From the NCBI RefSeq assembly GCF_963576615.1, contig NC_088709.1, forward strand, positions 19,485,243 to 19,549,242: a stretch of DNA of 64,000 bases, in the 5' to 3' direction. Shown here piece by piece: positions 24,165-36,100 of this stretch. Made by a program: the position numbers and the translations under genes. The notes under the pieces were generated by a model, which worked only from the letters and a program-made list of their open reading frames with translations, was not told the DNA's origin and made no database searches. The stretch is from Watersipora subatra (lineage: Eukaryota > Bryozoa > Gymnolaemata > Cheilostomatida > Watersiporidae). Positions within the stretch are counted from its first letter, which is position 1. Every line of letters starts with the position of its first letter.

Positions 24165-24500
24165 CTGTCCAGTTATAGCTATTAAAATCTTGGAATGAAG
24201 AATCCGCTATCGCAGAATATTTGATATCGGAACTTCTCGTTCACACAGTGATAAACTAACCCATTGAGCTACACAAGATGCATGAAATCATTGGGCAATA
24301 TAAGTCGCTATCTGGGTTAAAATACTCATAGCGACTCTGTCTTAGGCGCAGCGAAATGTCACTAAAGCTTGCTCGCACGTCTCTCATTAGTAAGTTTACA
24401 AATACGGATACTAGCTTGCTCAAATTAGTCACTGGAAATGTGCCAGTCTAATAGCAGGCAACTACATTACCCGCCACTGCTTATAAGCTGTTTTTTAATA
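24165..24500 (-). repeat. tRNA-derived SINE-like element, copy 2
   Basis: Diverged partner of 10770-11110 in the same orientation, sharing the CTATTAAAAT and AATGAAGAATCCG blocks, the tRNA-like centre, and the terminal CACCGGGCATTC motif. Confidence 0.6.
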
Positions 24501-24549
24501 CCCGTGTAACACCGGGCATTCCGTTAGTCTTTACTATAATAAGAGTTGT

Positions 24550-24690
24550 GTCCGTCCGAATCCATGCTAAATGCGTTAAGAAAAATTGCTCCACATGGAG
24601 CCAAACCCGGTTATTCTGTTTGAAGACTAGCACGATACCACTGAGCTGCCCAACCATCTCGCCACATGCAACAATAACTGTGTGCATACT
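24550..24690 (-). repeat. tRNA-like SINE head
   Basis: On the minus strand the A-box-like GGGCAGCTCAGTGGTATCG is followed by the B-box-like GGGTTTGGCTCC. It sits directly beside the SINE at 24165-24500. Confidence 0.45.
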
Positions 24691-25315
24691 TATTACACAG
24701 GACGATTACTCACAGCGCACCAGACTGCTAGCGTAGTAGTAGATAATAGTATAGCACAGGCATCTATTAGCGATGATGACAGGAAACTGGACCTGTTTGG
24801 GCACTGGTCACGATTGAAATATCCAGATTGAAGATGAGGTTTGAGTTGAATGGTTCTTGGAATTTGCTGAGTGAGACACAACCTTAGTTTCAAAAAGCCT
24901 GGTCAACACCAAGCCTTGGAGCATAAGTATAGCCGTCCTAATTAGACTGTCCTAATTGACTCTCATGCTAACCAGTTAACATGCATTCAAATTGACAACA
25001 TTGGGGTTTTTCAAACTTTTATAGCGAGCACTGTCTACACTGGGAGAATGTGAGAGTGCAGAGTTGATATGAACAGCCTTCAGGGTCTATTTGCAATAGA
25101 CCCAGAATATCATAGCCACAGCCGAACAGTGTATGGAGATACATGCGTGCTGCCATCTGATGGTGTGCATCACCACTTCCTACCGCTTGTTCTTTAGGCT
25201 ATTCATTTTACCTAACCTTGTTCAACAAAAATATCATTTTGGATTTTTGCATCAAAATATCATTTTCACTAGTGAGTTAAATATACAGTAGTTGTAGTGG
25301 TATTATTACCTTAAA

Positions 25316-26160
25316 GGTTGACTTGCAGCAAAATTCACATTACAGTTATTTGATATCAAAAGATTCACCATGTCTTACTCTGTTGTGTTGTAGGTGCCAA
25401 ATATGTGGGAATGTGATTACAGGCTCTTAAAAGCCACACGAGACCGCCGTAGTTTAGATTCTTTTTCCAAAACGGCTCAAATGTGACGAGTTGTACAAGA
25501 CGGTTTTTGTTTACACTTTCATGCAACCTTATTCGTCGAAATATTTTCACAAATATACTTCACGCATTCAATAAAGCTATGTCTATTGTTCTTACGCGTC
25601 TGTTTTATCGTCATTGTAATGCTGTCACTTTTAGCACTGAGATCTTATAACTTACCGCAAAAATTAATTTAATGTTTTAACCTTACCTCGAAGGAATACA
25701 TATCATTGTCTAATAATCATGACGAGCCTGTTGGTCATCTGTGATAATCGAAAAGTGCCGCAAAAATTATTTGCGAAGTATTGGGTCACATGATCAGATT
25801 ACGACTTGCCAATTAGACCAACCTGAAACAAAACTGTAAAGTAGCATCTATATTTGATACGGGGTCTTCGGTGAAACCCGAAGTGTTTGTCATAAACTAG
25901 TGCTACGATAAGTTTATATTGAGCTTTTTATTGGCCTTTCAATTCACGTGAGAACATCACGTGACAAGACAATAACCAAACTGTCATGGCTACGTCAGAG
26001 AAATAAATAGATTCCAATCTACGGCGGCTTTTCATATTTGAGCTTTTAAGAGCTTGTAATCACTTTTCCACACATTTGGCACCTACATCACAACAGAGTA
26101 AAACATGGTGAATCTTTTGATACCAAATAACTGTAATGTGAATTTTGTTGCAAGTCAACC
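25316..26160. mobile_element. MITE family A, about 845 bp, long inverted termini
   Basis: GGTTGACTTGCAGCAAAATT at the left end is the inverse of the right end. Arms of at least 125 bp match closely (blocks TTCACATTACAGTTATTTG, AAAGATTCACCATG, GTAGGTGCCAAAT), and weaker pairing continues further in. No transposase ORF. Flanks TTAAA and GTTTA do not give a clean target-site duplication. One arm of the same family occurs at 34100-34219. Confidence 0.82.
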
Positions 26161-26346
26161 GTTTAGTGTGTCAGTAAGGTGGAAAAGTGAGCAGTTGTCT
26201 TTCCTTAAATAATGATGCTGGTGCAAAACAAAAATATCAGATACGTGACATTGACAGTCTTTTACAGGTGGATGAAAAGTTTATAGATTGAGCATGAACA
26301 TGAGGGGCTATGCAAGAAAAGAAATGCTTAAAAATGTCAAGTAAAA

Positions 26347-26960
26347 TACTGTAAAACCTCTATTTGAGCGCTACCTCTAATAAAATGGTATTATAGTGAA
26401 AGAGTTGTAAAAATGCAGCACCACGCTTTAATTGAATGCCACCTGTATTTTCCCACCACTTTGACATCTTTTGATCGTTATGAACCCATAATAGAAAGCA
26501 ATTAGTAGAAAAGTGGCCACAAATGGTACTAATATCTACTGATTACATAAATAACAATTCTGTCGTTGCTGCTGCAGTGGTTGTCATGGTTTTAGCCATG
26601 GTGTACCTGGAAAGATCGATCGTCACAACCATCAGAACTACACTTTGATTTCAAGTCAATAAGGTCTAAATCCAATCCATTGTTTTGAGATTCGTCTCTA
26701 TCGTGGTTAACAATCTGACCTAAAACTTTAAAGAGTTTTGATAAGCAATGAGAAAACTAATCAGGAACGTATTGCACATCCGAGTCCATTTCCTAACTTC
26801 AATGTTTTACAGTTTTTTCTTTAAAATTTTGAAAGCAACACCATGGAAATAATTAACAATTATATTTAGCTAATCAAAGTAGTTCCTCGTTTAACTCAGT
26901 AAAAAATGGTTTAACAAAAATACTGAGACTGATGGCCTAAATGTCATTCGATCTGAAGAA
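26347..26960 (+). repeat. Dispersed repeat family C, copy 1
   Basis: Begins AAAACCTCTATTTGAG and includes CTTTAATTGAATGCCACC and ATCGTTATGAACCCATAATA. A diverged copy extends over 54000-54390, and short pieces lie at 50085-50235 and 55240-55345, all in the same orientation. No ORF. Confidence 0.7.
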
Positions 26961-28540
26961 GATTGCAAAATATAGGTATCATTAGCATCGCTTGTAAAAG
27001 GGTTAAATTTAGTGTGCAGATAGTTCTGTCACCTGGCGATCTCTAATGGCGGACTGAACTGCCGGGGTGCTAGTAAGGTTATAAGACAGAATGAATGGAA
27101 TCAGCAGTAACACTTCTTGTGAGTCTCAGTTTTGATTTGTGTATAATATAAAACAAACCATAAATAAAAGGAAATTTGACCAATCAGCTACTGTGTTAAA
27201 ACAGATTCTGCTTTCTTCCGAGAGAGATGGCAGGGAAGGGCGGTCATTAATTCCATTAAATGATTGACAGACGCAGTTGCTTGTATGAAGGGTTGAATAC
27301 TTGCTGTAGACATGATGTGAAGTTCCAGCAGCGGCCAATGAATAATTCAGGAATAGTTCAGAAGCTCACTGACTATTAAAATAGCTATGTTATTTCTACT
27401 ACATGTATATTCTCACAGCAATGCAACTTCATTAGATGTGCTCTTCTGATGTTGTACAATTGGGAGCAACTCAACACACACTGTCAGCCATACCAAGAAA
27501 TAGAGAAATTGTGCCAAATCAAGTATTAGTATTTTATGAACCATGTAAAACACGAGCTAGGTTTAAACAGCGGTAACCATGGTAACCAGTAACCACTCTT
27601 ATATCTTATGATTTCTTTTGAGAAAAGAAGCTGGACAAAGAAAAACTGGTAAACTATGGTAAACCAGGTTATTTAGCAGCATTGTGAACCTTTAACCTCT
27701 GGTGCTGACAGCAGAGCTACATGCACGCTTCTGACAAAATTAGTCACTTTGAATGTTTCAATGCTTTTTCTAATCAGTTTGCAAATGTTACAATTGTAAT
27801 CTATTTACTGTCACATGTATGTCACGGTTAACAGCGAACAGGTAACATGCAGTTAATATCAAAAGTAGTATACAAAATGGGTAACAAAATATCTCTGCAA
27901 CTATATTTCTAAATTTTTTTAAAAAGATTGCTACAATGTTTGCTTGCAAATAAATTTTGGCTATTAAAAAATGCTAAATTAGCCGTTTGAAAAATCAAAC
28001 TGGTTGTTATTTGCTGTGCGGGATGAAATGAGTCTGCATTCACCTGATATTAAAACTTTTGTGATTGACTGTCACTGTAATCTAAAACTTGAAATTAACT
28101 GGTCTAATAAACAATATAGAAAGTAACATTTGCAACAAATAATTACATACTACTGTTAGTTGACAAAATATTTATTAGAATAGCAGCAACCTAGAAATCT
28201 CTTTACAGTCACCGATTATATAAAAAAGTATATACTAACAATCCTAAAATGGTGCAGCCCAAGAACAGACCCCTCAAACTTAGTAGTAAAAAGCAGATGA
28301 TGGTCATTCAGTTGGAACTCTTTCCTTTTGTCACCAAGAGTCCTACTGGGGATCTTGGCAAAGCAAGACGGGGAGCATACTACCGTGTAACTGGAGTGTT
28401 TCACTAGCAGAGCATTGTGTCATCAATGGCTATGACCAGGCATCACAAAAGCTTAAATATCTGTTTCTTGCTGAATTCTTTCCTTACATTAATTATTGTC
28501 ATCATGGCTGGATCGTATGCCAATTCTTTGTCTGCTTACT
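26961..28540. other. Intergenic, no gene seen
   Basis: AT-rich sequence without conserved motifs; small minus-strand ORFs (27126-27338, 28216-28404) have no support. Confidence 0.45.
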
Positions 28541-28547
28541 TGGGGTT

Positions 28548-29085
28548 ATAGGAGGTGCTGACTCTCATACTAAAGGTTATAGGAAGTGCTGACTCTCATA
28601 CTAAAGGTCATAGGAGTTGCCGACTCTCATACCAAAGGTCATAGGAAGTGCTGACTTTCATACTAAAGGTTATAGGAGGTGCTGACTCTCATACTAAAGG
28701 TCATAGGAGGTGCTGACTCTCATACTAAAGGTCATAGGAGGTGCTGACTCTCATACTAAAGGTCATAGGAGGTGCTGACTCTCATACTAAAGGTTATAGG
28801 AGGTGCTGACTCTCATACTAAAGGTCATAGGAGGTGCTGACTCTCATACTAAAGGTTATAGGAGGTGCTGACTCTCATACTAAAAGTCATAGGAGGTGCT
28901 GACTCTTATATTAAAGGTCATAGGAGGTGCTGGCTCTCATACTAAAGGTTATAGGAGGTGCTGACTCTCTAGCTTGGGGTCATAGGAGGTGCTGACTCTC
29001 TAGCTTGGGGTCATAGGAGGTGCTGACTCTCTAGCTTGAGGTCATAGGAGGTGCTGACTCTCATACTAAAGGTTATAGGAGGTGT
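28548..29085. repeat. Minisatellite, about 31-bp unit
   Basis: About 17 copies of CATAGGAGGTGCTGACTCTC followed by ATACTAAAGGT. Three adjacent copies near the 3' end instead share TAGCTTGGGG, a local variant block. Confidence 0.95.
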
Positions 29086-29217
29086 AGACTCACAGCCCTT
29101 GTACCATTACACGTAATGCTAAACATGTTGATTAAAGGTTAGGTAAAAACGACCGCAGGTTTGAGAGCCAAATTTCTGAGGCGTTCATGTTTCGGAGAAG
29201 TCTAGTTGCCAACGATG

Positions 29218-29420
29218 ACGGCACGTGACACAATGATGATGAAACGCGACACAATGATGACAATACGTGACACAATGATGATGATACATGACACAATAAT
29301 GACGACACGCGACACAATGATGACAAAACGTGACACAATAATGATGACACGTGACACAATGATGATGACACGTGACACAATGATGACGACATGTGACACA
29401 ATGATGACGACACGTGACAA
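29218..29420. repeat. Minisatellite, 21-bp unit
   Basis: About 10 copies of a 21-bp unit such as GACACAATGATGACGACACG, ending in T. The unit is a multiple of three and stop-free, so it makes overlapping artefact ORFs on both strands (29132-29616). Confidence 0.93.
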
Positions 29421-29748
29421 AAGCAGTAAAACATTTTTTGCCCGATGCCAGACGGCGGCAGTAGGTGTAACCTTGGCAACAGTGTCATATTACTATGGTC
29501 AAGAGTGGCTGATAGTTTTACCAGGAATTTCTTCTTTTTCTATGAGTTGTGGTTACCAATGCTGTTTATACCACCATTTTATAGTATCATATCATCTTGA
29601 TCGTGACCTAGCATGATTTTCGCATTTGGAACAGTAACCACGTAAACATCTGCGTAACATTTGAAAACTGCTCGATATTCTAAAATCCATGTCTTTAGAA
29701 ATGTCTCTTAAAGCCTTTCCACTGTCCAGACCTTCCTCTTAGGCAGTG

Positions 29749-29754
29749 TTTAAT
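29749..29754 (-). terminator. Possible RARS2 poly(A) signal
   Basis: Minus-strand ATTAAA about 210 bp beyond the RARS2 stop; no AATAAA is closer. Confidence 0.3.
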
Positions 29755-29965
29755 ACATGCAAAAGTTAGATGACGAACTGACCAGCCAAATTGCATCGTT
29801 GAAATCAAGACCGAGCATTTCTGGTTTGATGTAGTCGACCTTGGAGAAATTTTATGAGCCCAACATTATTATAGTTCGTTTTTACAAACCCAAGTGATGA
29901 TTGGGTCAACATAACTGCTCTGTAGACGGCCACTGAAGTTGTCTCACCTATGCTCACTTGCATGA

Positions 29966-30116
29966 TTAGATGGAGTGGAGTGGCTGAATGCCTAGCAACT
30001 TGAGACCATCGGTCAGGGTGAGACGGGCGCAGTGAAAGAGAAGGAGTCGTGACTCCGCGGTGACTGCCTCTGATCCCTTTACCGCAAGCTTCTTCAGGGC
30101 CGAGTTAGATAACTGA
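29966..30116 (-). CDS. RARS2: RARS2 exon 14 (C-terminus)
   Basis: Acceptor CCTTGTAG. Encodes the end of the anticodon-binding domain, including [12 protein letters not shown] and the family-typical C-terminus [12 protein letters not shown] before TAA. Confidence 0.95.
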
Positions 30117-33100
30117 CTACAAGGTGACAAGGAAACAAATGCTGGATTGCGCATCACCAAGGTAGAAATGCAAGGGTTGCAGTTACCAGAGGAGTACTAT
30201 TAAGGATTAGGTTTCAACAGAAAAAATAAAACCCTGCAAGTAAAAGATTATTTTTATAATAACGTACAACATAATACAGTGCGCCCTCAGGATAAGATTT
30301 TAATCCTTTTTCCTTTAATTTAATTAATTTTCTCCTAATTCATTTGAACTACACCAAAAACACTTTTCCAATGATATGTAGTCTGAAAGTTAGAATGGTA
30401 AATGTAGTATATGTTAAATAAAAATAAATTTTCTGTTCAAAGACTTTTTTATTACACAACTACGACGGGCATTCACCTAGTATTATCAATATATATTGAG
30501 CATCATCAAGGTAGAAATGCAAGGGTAGCAGTTACCAGAGAATTACTATTAAAGATGAAACTTTTTAACAGAAAAAATTAAAAACCTGAAACTAAAAGAT
30601 TACTTTTATAATAACTTGAAAATAGCAATAATAGCCTAATAATTACAACTTAAAATACTTGATAGCTACTCCTGGTAACAGCACCAGATTTTTTTATTCC
30701 AGTTGCAGGTGATCAGCCTGTCTCACAAGCTCGCATTGGTTGGTGCACAAGATGAGGGCAAAATTTTACCCATAAAAACAATTTATATTAATAAGCTTTA
30801 AATTTTTGTGAATATAAGCTTTCTGAAAATATTTTTTATTCAACTGCACTTAACCAAAGAATAATGTCAAATGATACAAACTTTTTAAAAATTGTTTAAA
30901 AAATTTCATTGTGGAACTGGCGTTATTTGAGAATTTCACCATAACAAAAATTCAATCGAAAGTAACTAAAACTATATTTATAAATCACGAGCTTTATTTG
31001 ACAATTCAGTAGAGTAGAGAATGAAGGGAGTAGTGATGTGACGCTAAGGTACTGAGGGTTAACATGGTAAATATAAATGCTAAAGCAGTATAGACGACTC
31101 CATCTTCAGAAATACTTGCACATGGCGAAATGACTGAAAAGGCGAACTGATATTGAATATAAAAATGCATGTAATAATATTAAAGCTAATTGACCTGCCC
31201 TAGTAGTAACTAACACTGACCCGAGCTCATAGAGGTAGCGTACAAGTACGTGCGACTCACTGAAAGCTAGATTGCCCTAGTGAAAACTAACACTAACCAG
31301 AGCTCATAGAGATAGCGTACAAGCAGGTGTGACTCAAGCTGCAGGCCAGAGATCCTGATAACTTCATCATATCTGCAAGAAACAGATAGGCTGGTCTAAC
31401 CTAGGGGCAATAACCTTTGGCTAGGTTATGGCTAGAGTTGTCCCGACTTCAAACAGAGATACATTCTAATTCTGAGGCTAAAACCTAGTCTTTAAAAATC
31501 AAAGGTGCAAATAAGGCATAAGAAAAACCATGTCCAGTCGTGTCTATATAGGCTACCCCACTTAATTATTTTCTATCGGTCTATTGCAACCTCAGACTTC
31601 CAACACTGGTCACTTGGTGTAACCTGACACTTTGTGTCAGGTTCCACTAAGTGACCTGACACAGAGTGTCAACCTAGGTAACCTGACACTCTGTGTCAAG
31701 TTCCCTTCAACACCCTTTCTGATGCCCTCTCCAACACCTCTGCGATGCCCTCTGAAACAATCTTTTCAATACCCTCTCCAACACATTCTCTGATGCACTC
31801 TCCTACACCCTATCTGACACCCTCTCCATCCCTTACTCTGAAACCCTCTTTGACAGCACCAACTCACATCAATTTAACAGCCTGAGCTAACACTGCACTA
31901 CAAACATTTCATTATTAGAACAAATACATAGAGACCACTCCTGAGTTGTCCACAACTCAAATCAGCATGTGAAACCATTGCCTGTTGAGGCAGGTTGCCA
32001 TAGCCTGAGTAGCGTAATAGCAGCAGTATACCTGGATAGATGTGAGATGAGACGCATAGCTTCAACTTCTATAAGGTTATCTAATGAGACAGTCGGGTTT
32101 AGTGCAACTCCACAATTCTCAAACAAACTAAAAGAAAAATCTATAAACTCGTAGAAAAATGGCAGCAACTCGTGACTAGTTAGAGTAATGATTATTATGT
32201 TATTGATGTTAGGCGTCGTATCTTGACCAGTTCAAATTCATCTGAAAGCTCGCTTAGAGTACAACGGTTCCCTTGTAGGTGACAATAAACAAATCATTAG
32301 TTTTTGTTGTCCTCAAAAAGGTAATTTACAGAAAATGTGAGGTGATGATCAGCAATGTCTAGGGTACGTATAATTTATTGTTTTTACCTAGGAATTAGTT
32401 TGTAACACTTATTTTTAAATAGTTTTATATAATGTATCTGTTTTTATACAAAGTATTATAACCTCAGTGTTTATTAAAGTTATTGTAGATTTTTGGGATG
32501 TGGTACAAATTAAAGGAATTACAGCGCCTTCTTATTATGGTACTCGCTCTAGTATATGACAACTCCAACAAACAAAGTACACCTTGGTTCTAGTATATGA
32601 CAAGTCTAGCATACAAAGTACACCTTGGCTCTAGTATATGACAACTCCATAGATATATATACCTAGATTGGCCAATAATAGCTAGTCCCATTGGTGGCCT
32701 TGTCAGACTTAAATGCCATGACGCAACGTCACTGTATTGTACCTTACGCTTGACTGACCGCAAGATTCATCATTAGTTTACAATGGCTGAAGCTGAGAAG
32801 AGTGTGTCAGCTGCTACTAAGGTGAGTTTTTTACTACTTTTAATATCAAAGATAGGCTTGGAACTCCTAAATATCAGCTGTAAGGCTTTATAGTAAAAAC
32901 TAGAACAGTTTTCATACCAATAGTGGACATATTTTCCCCATATTTGACACTTTGAAAAAATTATTGAAGACAATCAAATCAGCAGACATCATTGTTTGTC
33001 AAGTTACTATCAACTTCAACTTGTTTGATTCATTAACTGATTGACTCTCTCTTGGAAGGTTTCCTTAACTTTGCCCAAGGAGCTGCTTGTGTAATACTGC

Positions 33101-36100
33101 TACTTTGTGATGCTTGAGTCATTAATTTGGATACCATCTTGCTATAAATCACTAGTCAGAATGGAATTCATATTCATTGCTATTTTGGCAGCGATCTCAC
33201 CATTATTCATCAAGCTCACAGTCATCTGAGAGGACTAGTAAGAATTGCTGCGTTGCTTTTGGATGTTCCAATTATCCAAGAAAATGCCCAGAGAAAAGCT
33301 TCCACAGGTAGGACAATATAACAAACATTCACCCTGCTAATCGTTGGGAGAATTCATGAACATACTACATGAGCATGGCTTGGAGCATGGTTATCTTTGG
33401 CTATAATCAGGCTTAAAAGTTTCCATTATTTGACAAGGTTAATGCTACACTTCTCAAAGGCAAAAAGTCAATAATCCAATGAGCAAAAAACACCACTAAT
33501 TGTATGTATCTTTTATTACTTGTTAAGTTTTCCTACTGCTGCTGATCGCAAGGATGCCTGGATTAAAGCAGTGAGACGAGAACAGTGGACCCCAAGTAAA
33601 TCTTCTGTACTTTGTTCAGACCACTTCACTAGTGACAGCTACCAAGTATCACCTGGTATTGGGAAAAAAGCTAGATTGAAGGCCAATACCATACCAACAT
33701 TAGAGTTTGTCTTTTAAGACATTGATAAAATTCAAATTTATCAAAGACAACTGTTGTAATGAAGGATAACTTATATCTCCCTCTCTCGCAAATGCTAGCA
33801 TTAGCTGCTATTGTATGTATTTAATTTTACATTTTAAATAATCACATTTCCTTGTATTATTTTTTGATTGTTGCTTTTTGAAAGCATGTGGTAAATTATG
33901 ACAATAACCAACATCTTCTTTCTGTTTCAATATCTTGTTTTGAGTGTTTTATTTGCATTTTTAGAGTATGGAAACCAAGCAATATATATTTAATTGTTCG
34001 ATATATAAATAAATTGCACCAACATGCAAGTATATTAACATACGAGCTCAGTCTCGGAACGCATTAAGCTCGTAAGTTGAAGTTGACTGTATAAGTTTTT
34101 AGCTTTTAAGAGCTTGTAATCACCTTCTAATATATTTCACACCTACAACACAACAGAGTAAGGCATGGTGAATCTTATGACACCAAATAACTGCAATGTG
34201 AATTTTGTTGCAAGTCAAACTTTAACTTGCTTATGCATATTGTACAAATAACTTGGTATTGTCCTTTCGTGACTGGCTTCTTAGTGGTGGCAATTAGTGC
34301 TAGCCTGGCAAAGTTTTTCATCAATCCAGCACAACTAAGCAACACTCTAGTCGCTTTCTCGCTGTGGTTGCAAACCTCAATCACCACAGGCGAAGACAAA
34401 GTCAAGCCACCCTGATTCTTAACTGTAATTAGGGAATTCGTTGCTTGGTTTACATCAACGTTGGTAACATCCACGATGCTAGTGATACAATCATTACACT
34501 TCAGTTTTGGTGACCTAGCCAGCTGTAAAATAATCATTCTGTCTCATTTTTGACTTCAGACATACTTGCATACTCATCATATTTAGTCATGTTTAGTACA
34601 GCATATTAGTCGATTTACCTAGCCAAGGTCTGGCTCTTTGAGTGGGTGGGCTATTTCCCCTCCCCTCTCCATTCCCCTTCTCTCTTTTCCCCTTCTAACT
34701 TATTCTTTGGAGAAGGGGAAAAGAGAGAATGGGGATAAGAGAGGGTTGCAAATAAAGCCATGATGGCTCATGATTTGTGTGCAACAATTCATAGCTTTTA
34801 TAGTTTTAATCTATGGTGGTTATCAGATATTATCACAGAATTGCTTTAGTTTACTGGATTATGTATACAAGAAGGTTTTTATGTGAAAATAAATGTAATT
34901 TTGCTACCTTCTTCCCATTAGATTCATTGTAAACAGCAGTGCAGTCAAGCGTGAGGTACAATACAGTGACGTTGCGTCGTGCTATTTAGGTCTGACAGGC
35001 TTTTTCCCTATTGGCCAATCTAGGTATATATATCTATGGACAACTCCAACGAACAAAGTACACCTTTGCTCTAGTATATGACAACTCCGACATACAAAGT
35101 ACGCCTTGGCTCTAGTATATAACAAGTCTAACATACAAAGTACACCTTGGCTCTAGTATATAACAAGTCTAACATACAAAGTACACCTTTGCTCTAGTAT
35201 ATGACAAGTCTAGCATACAAAGTACACCTTTGCTCTAGTATATGACAACTCCAACATACAAAGTACACCTTAACTCTAGTATATGACAACTCCGACATAC
35301 AAAGTACACCTTGGCTCTAGTATATGACAAGTCTAACGTACAAAGTACACCTTGGCTGTAGTATATGACAAGTTTAACATACAGAGTACAGCTTGCAACA
35401 GATTAGTTTTCTATGTAAAGGTTTAACTGTATAGAAGACCAAGTAGCAGATAAAAAGAGATGGATTCTTCTAAATAATTTTACATCCTTTATCTATTTGT
35501 TACTGTAGATGCCGGCTTTTCAAATTTATACTTGCTACACAATCAACTCATAGTTCACAGTCATTATTTTCCATGTTACTCTTAAAAAATTTGACCATTC
35601 AAACAAACTATGAGCTAACATTGGACATAATAGCTGTCCCATCAATATGAAGTATCCTTACATCACATCAGTTCTCTGTGCATTCTCCATCACAATGTTG
35701 TGATCAAAGCACACCGTATTAGAATTAATCTCATTCATAGATAGTTGCTTTAATACCATTCATCATGTTTGGAAACAACTTAATAAATTGCCATTTTTGG
35801 ACTTTCCTAACAGCTATTGCATCATCAGATACATTGATAAGATTATCAATATCATCAGGAATTGACACGTAACCTTAGAATTTTTCAGTAAAGAGACGTC
35901 TGAGTAAAATACTCAAAGCAATGGCAAGGAAAATAGGTTGATCTGGACTAGCCAAAACATATGAAACGATAAATTCAAAAAAGCCATAGATTCACATGAC
36001 ATTATTCAGACAAAAAACAGTCGTGTTTGTTTTATCACAGGAGTCAAGTTGCAGAAATGTCAAACGTTCAAGTGCTTTATGTAATAACAGGCCTGTAATA

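Larger units (their letters stand above)
32647..35039 (+). mobile_element. DNA transposon with about 108-bp TIRs carrying a THAP gene
   Basis: The left end CCATAGATATATATACCTAG is the perfect inverse of the right end (30 bp identical). After a mismatched patch, pairing resumes with GACGCAACGTCACTGTATTGTACC and continues to about 32755 and 34932. The flanking minisatellite is duplicated at the edges: ACAACT (or ACAACTCC if the first two bases belong to the target) stands on both sides, as a 6-8 bp target-site duplication. It contains the THAP gene (plus), a transposase-like exon (minus), an arm of MITE family A and a hairpin at 34666-34733. THAP domains and 8-bp duplications fit the P-element superfamily, but no complete transposase is present, so it looks non-autonomous. 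Confidence 0.85.

Noticed and set aside
29132..29616. ORFs of 118-136 codons on both strands
   Set aside because: Driven by the 21-bp GACACAATGATGA repeat.
31605..31700. Regulatory operator-like palindromes (GACAC...GTGTC)
   Set aside because: They are units of a short degenerate tandem repeat within an intron; no evidence of a binding role.
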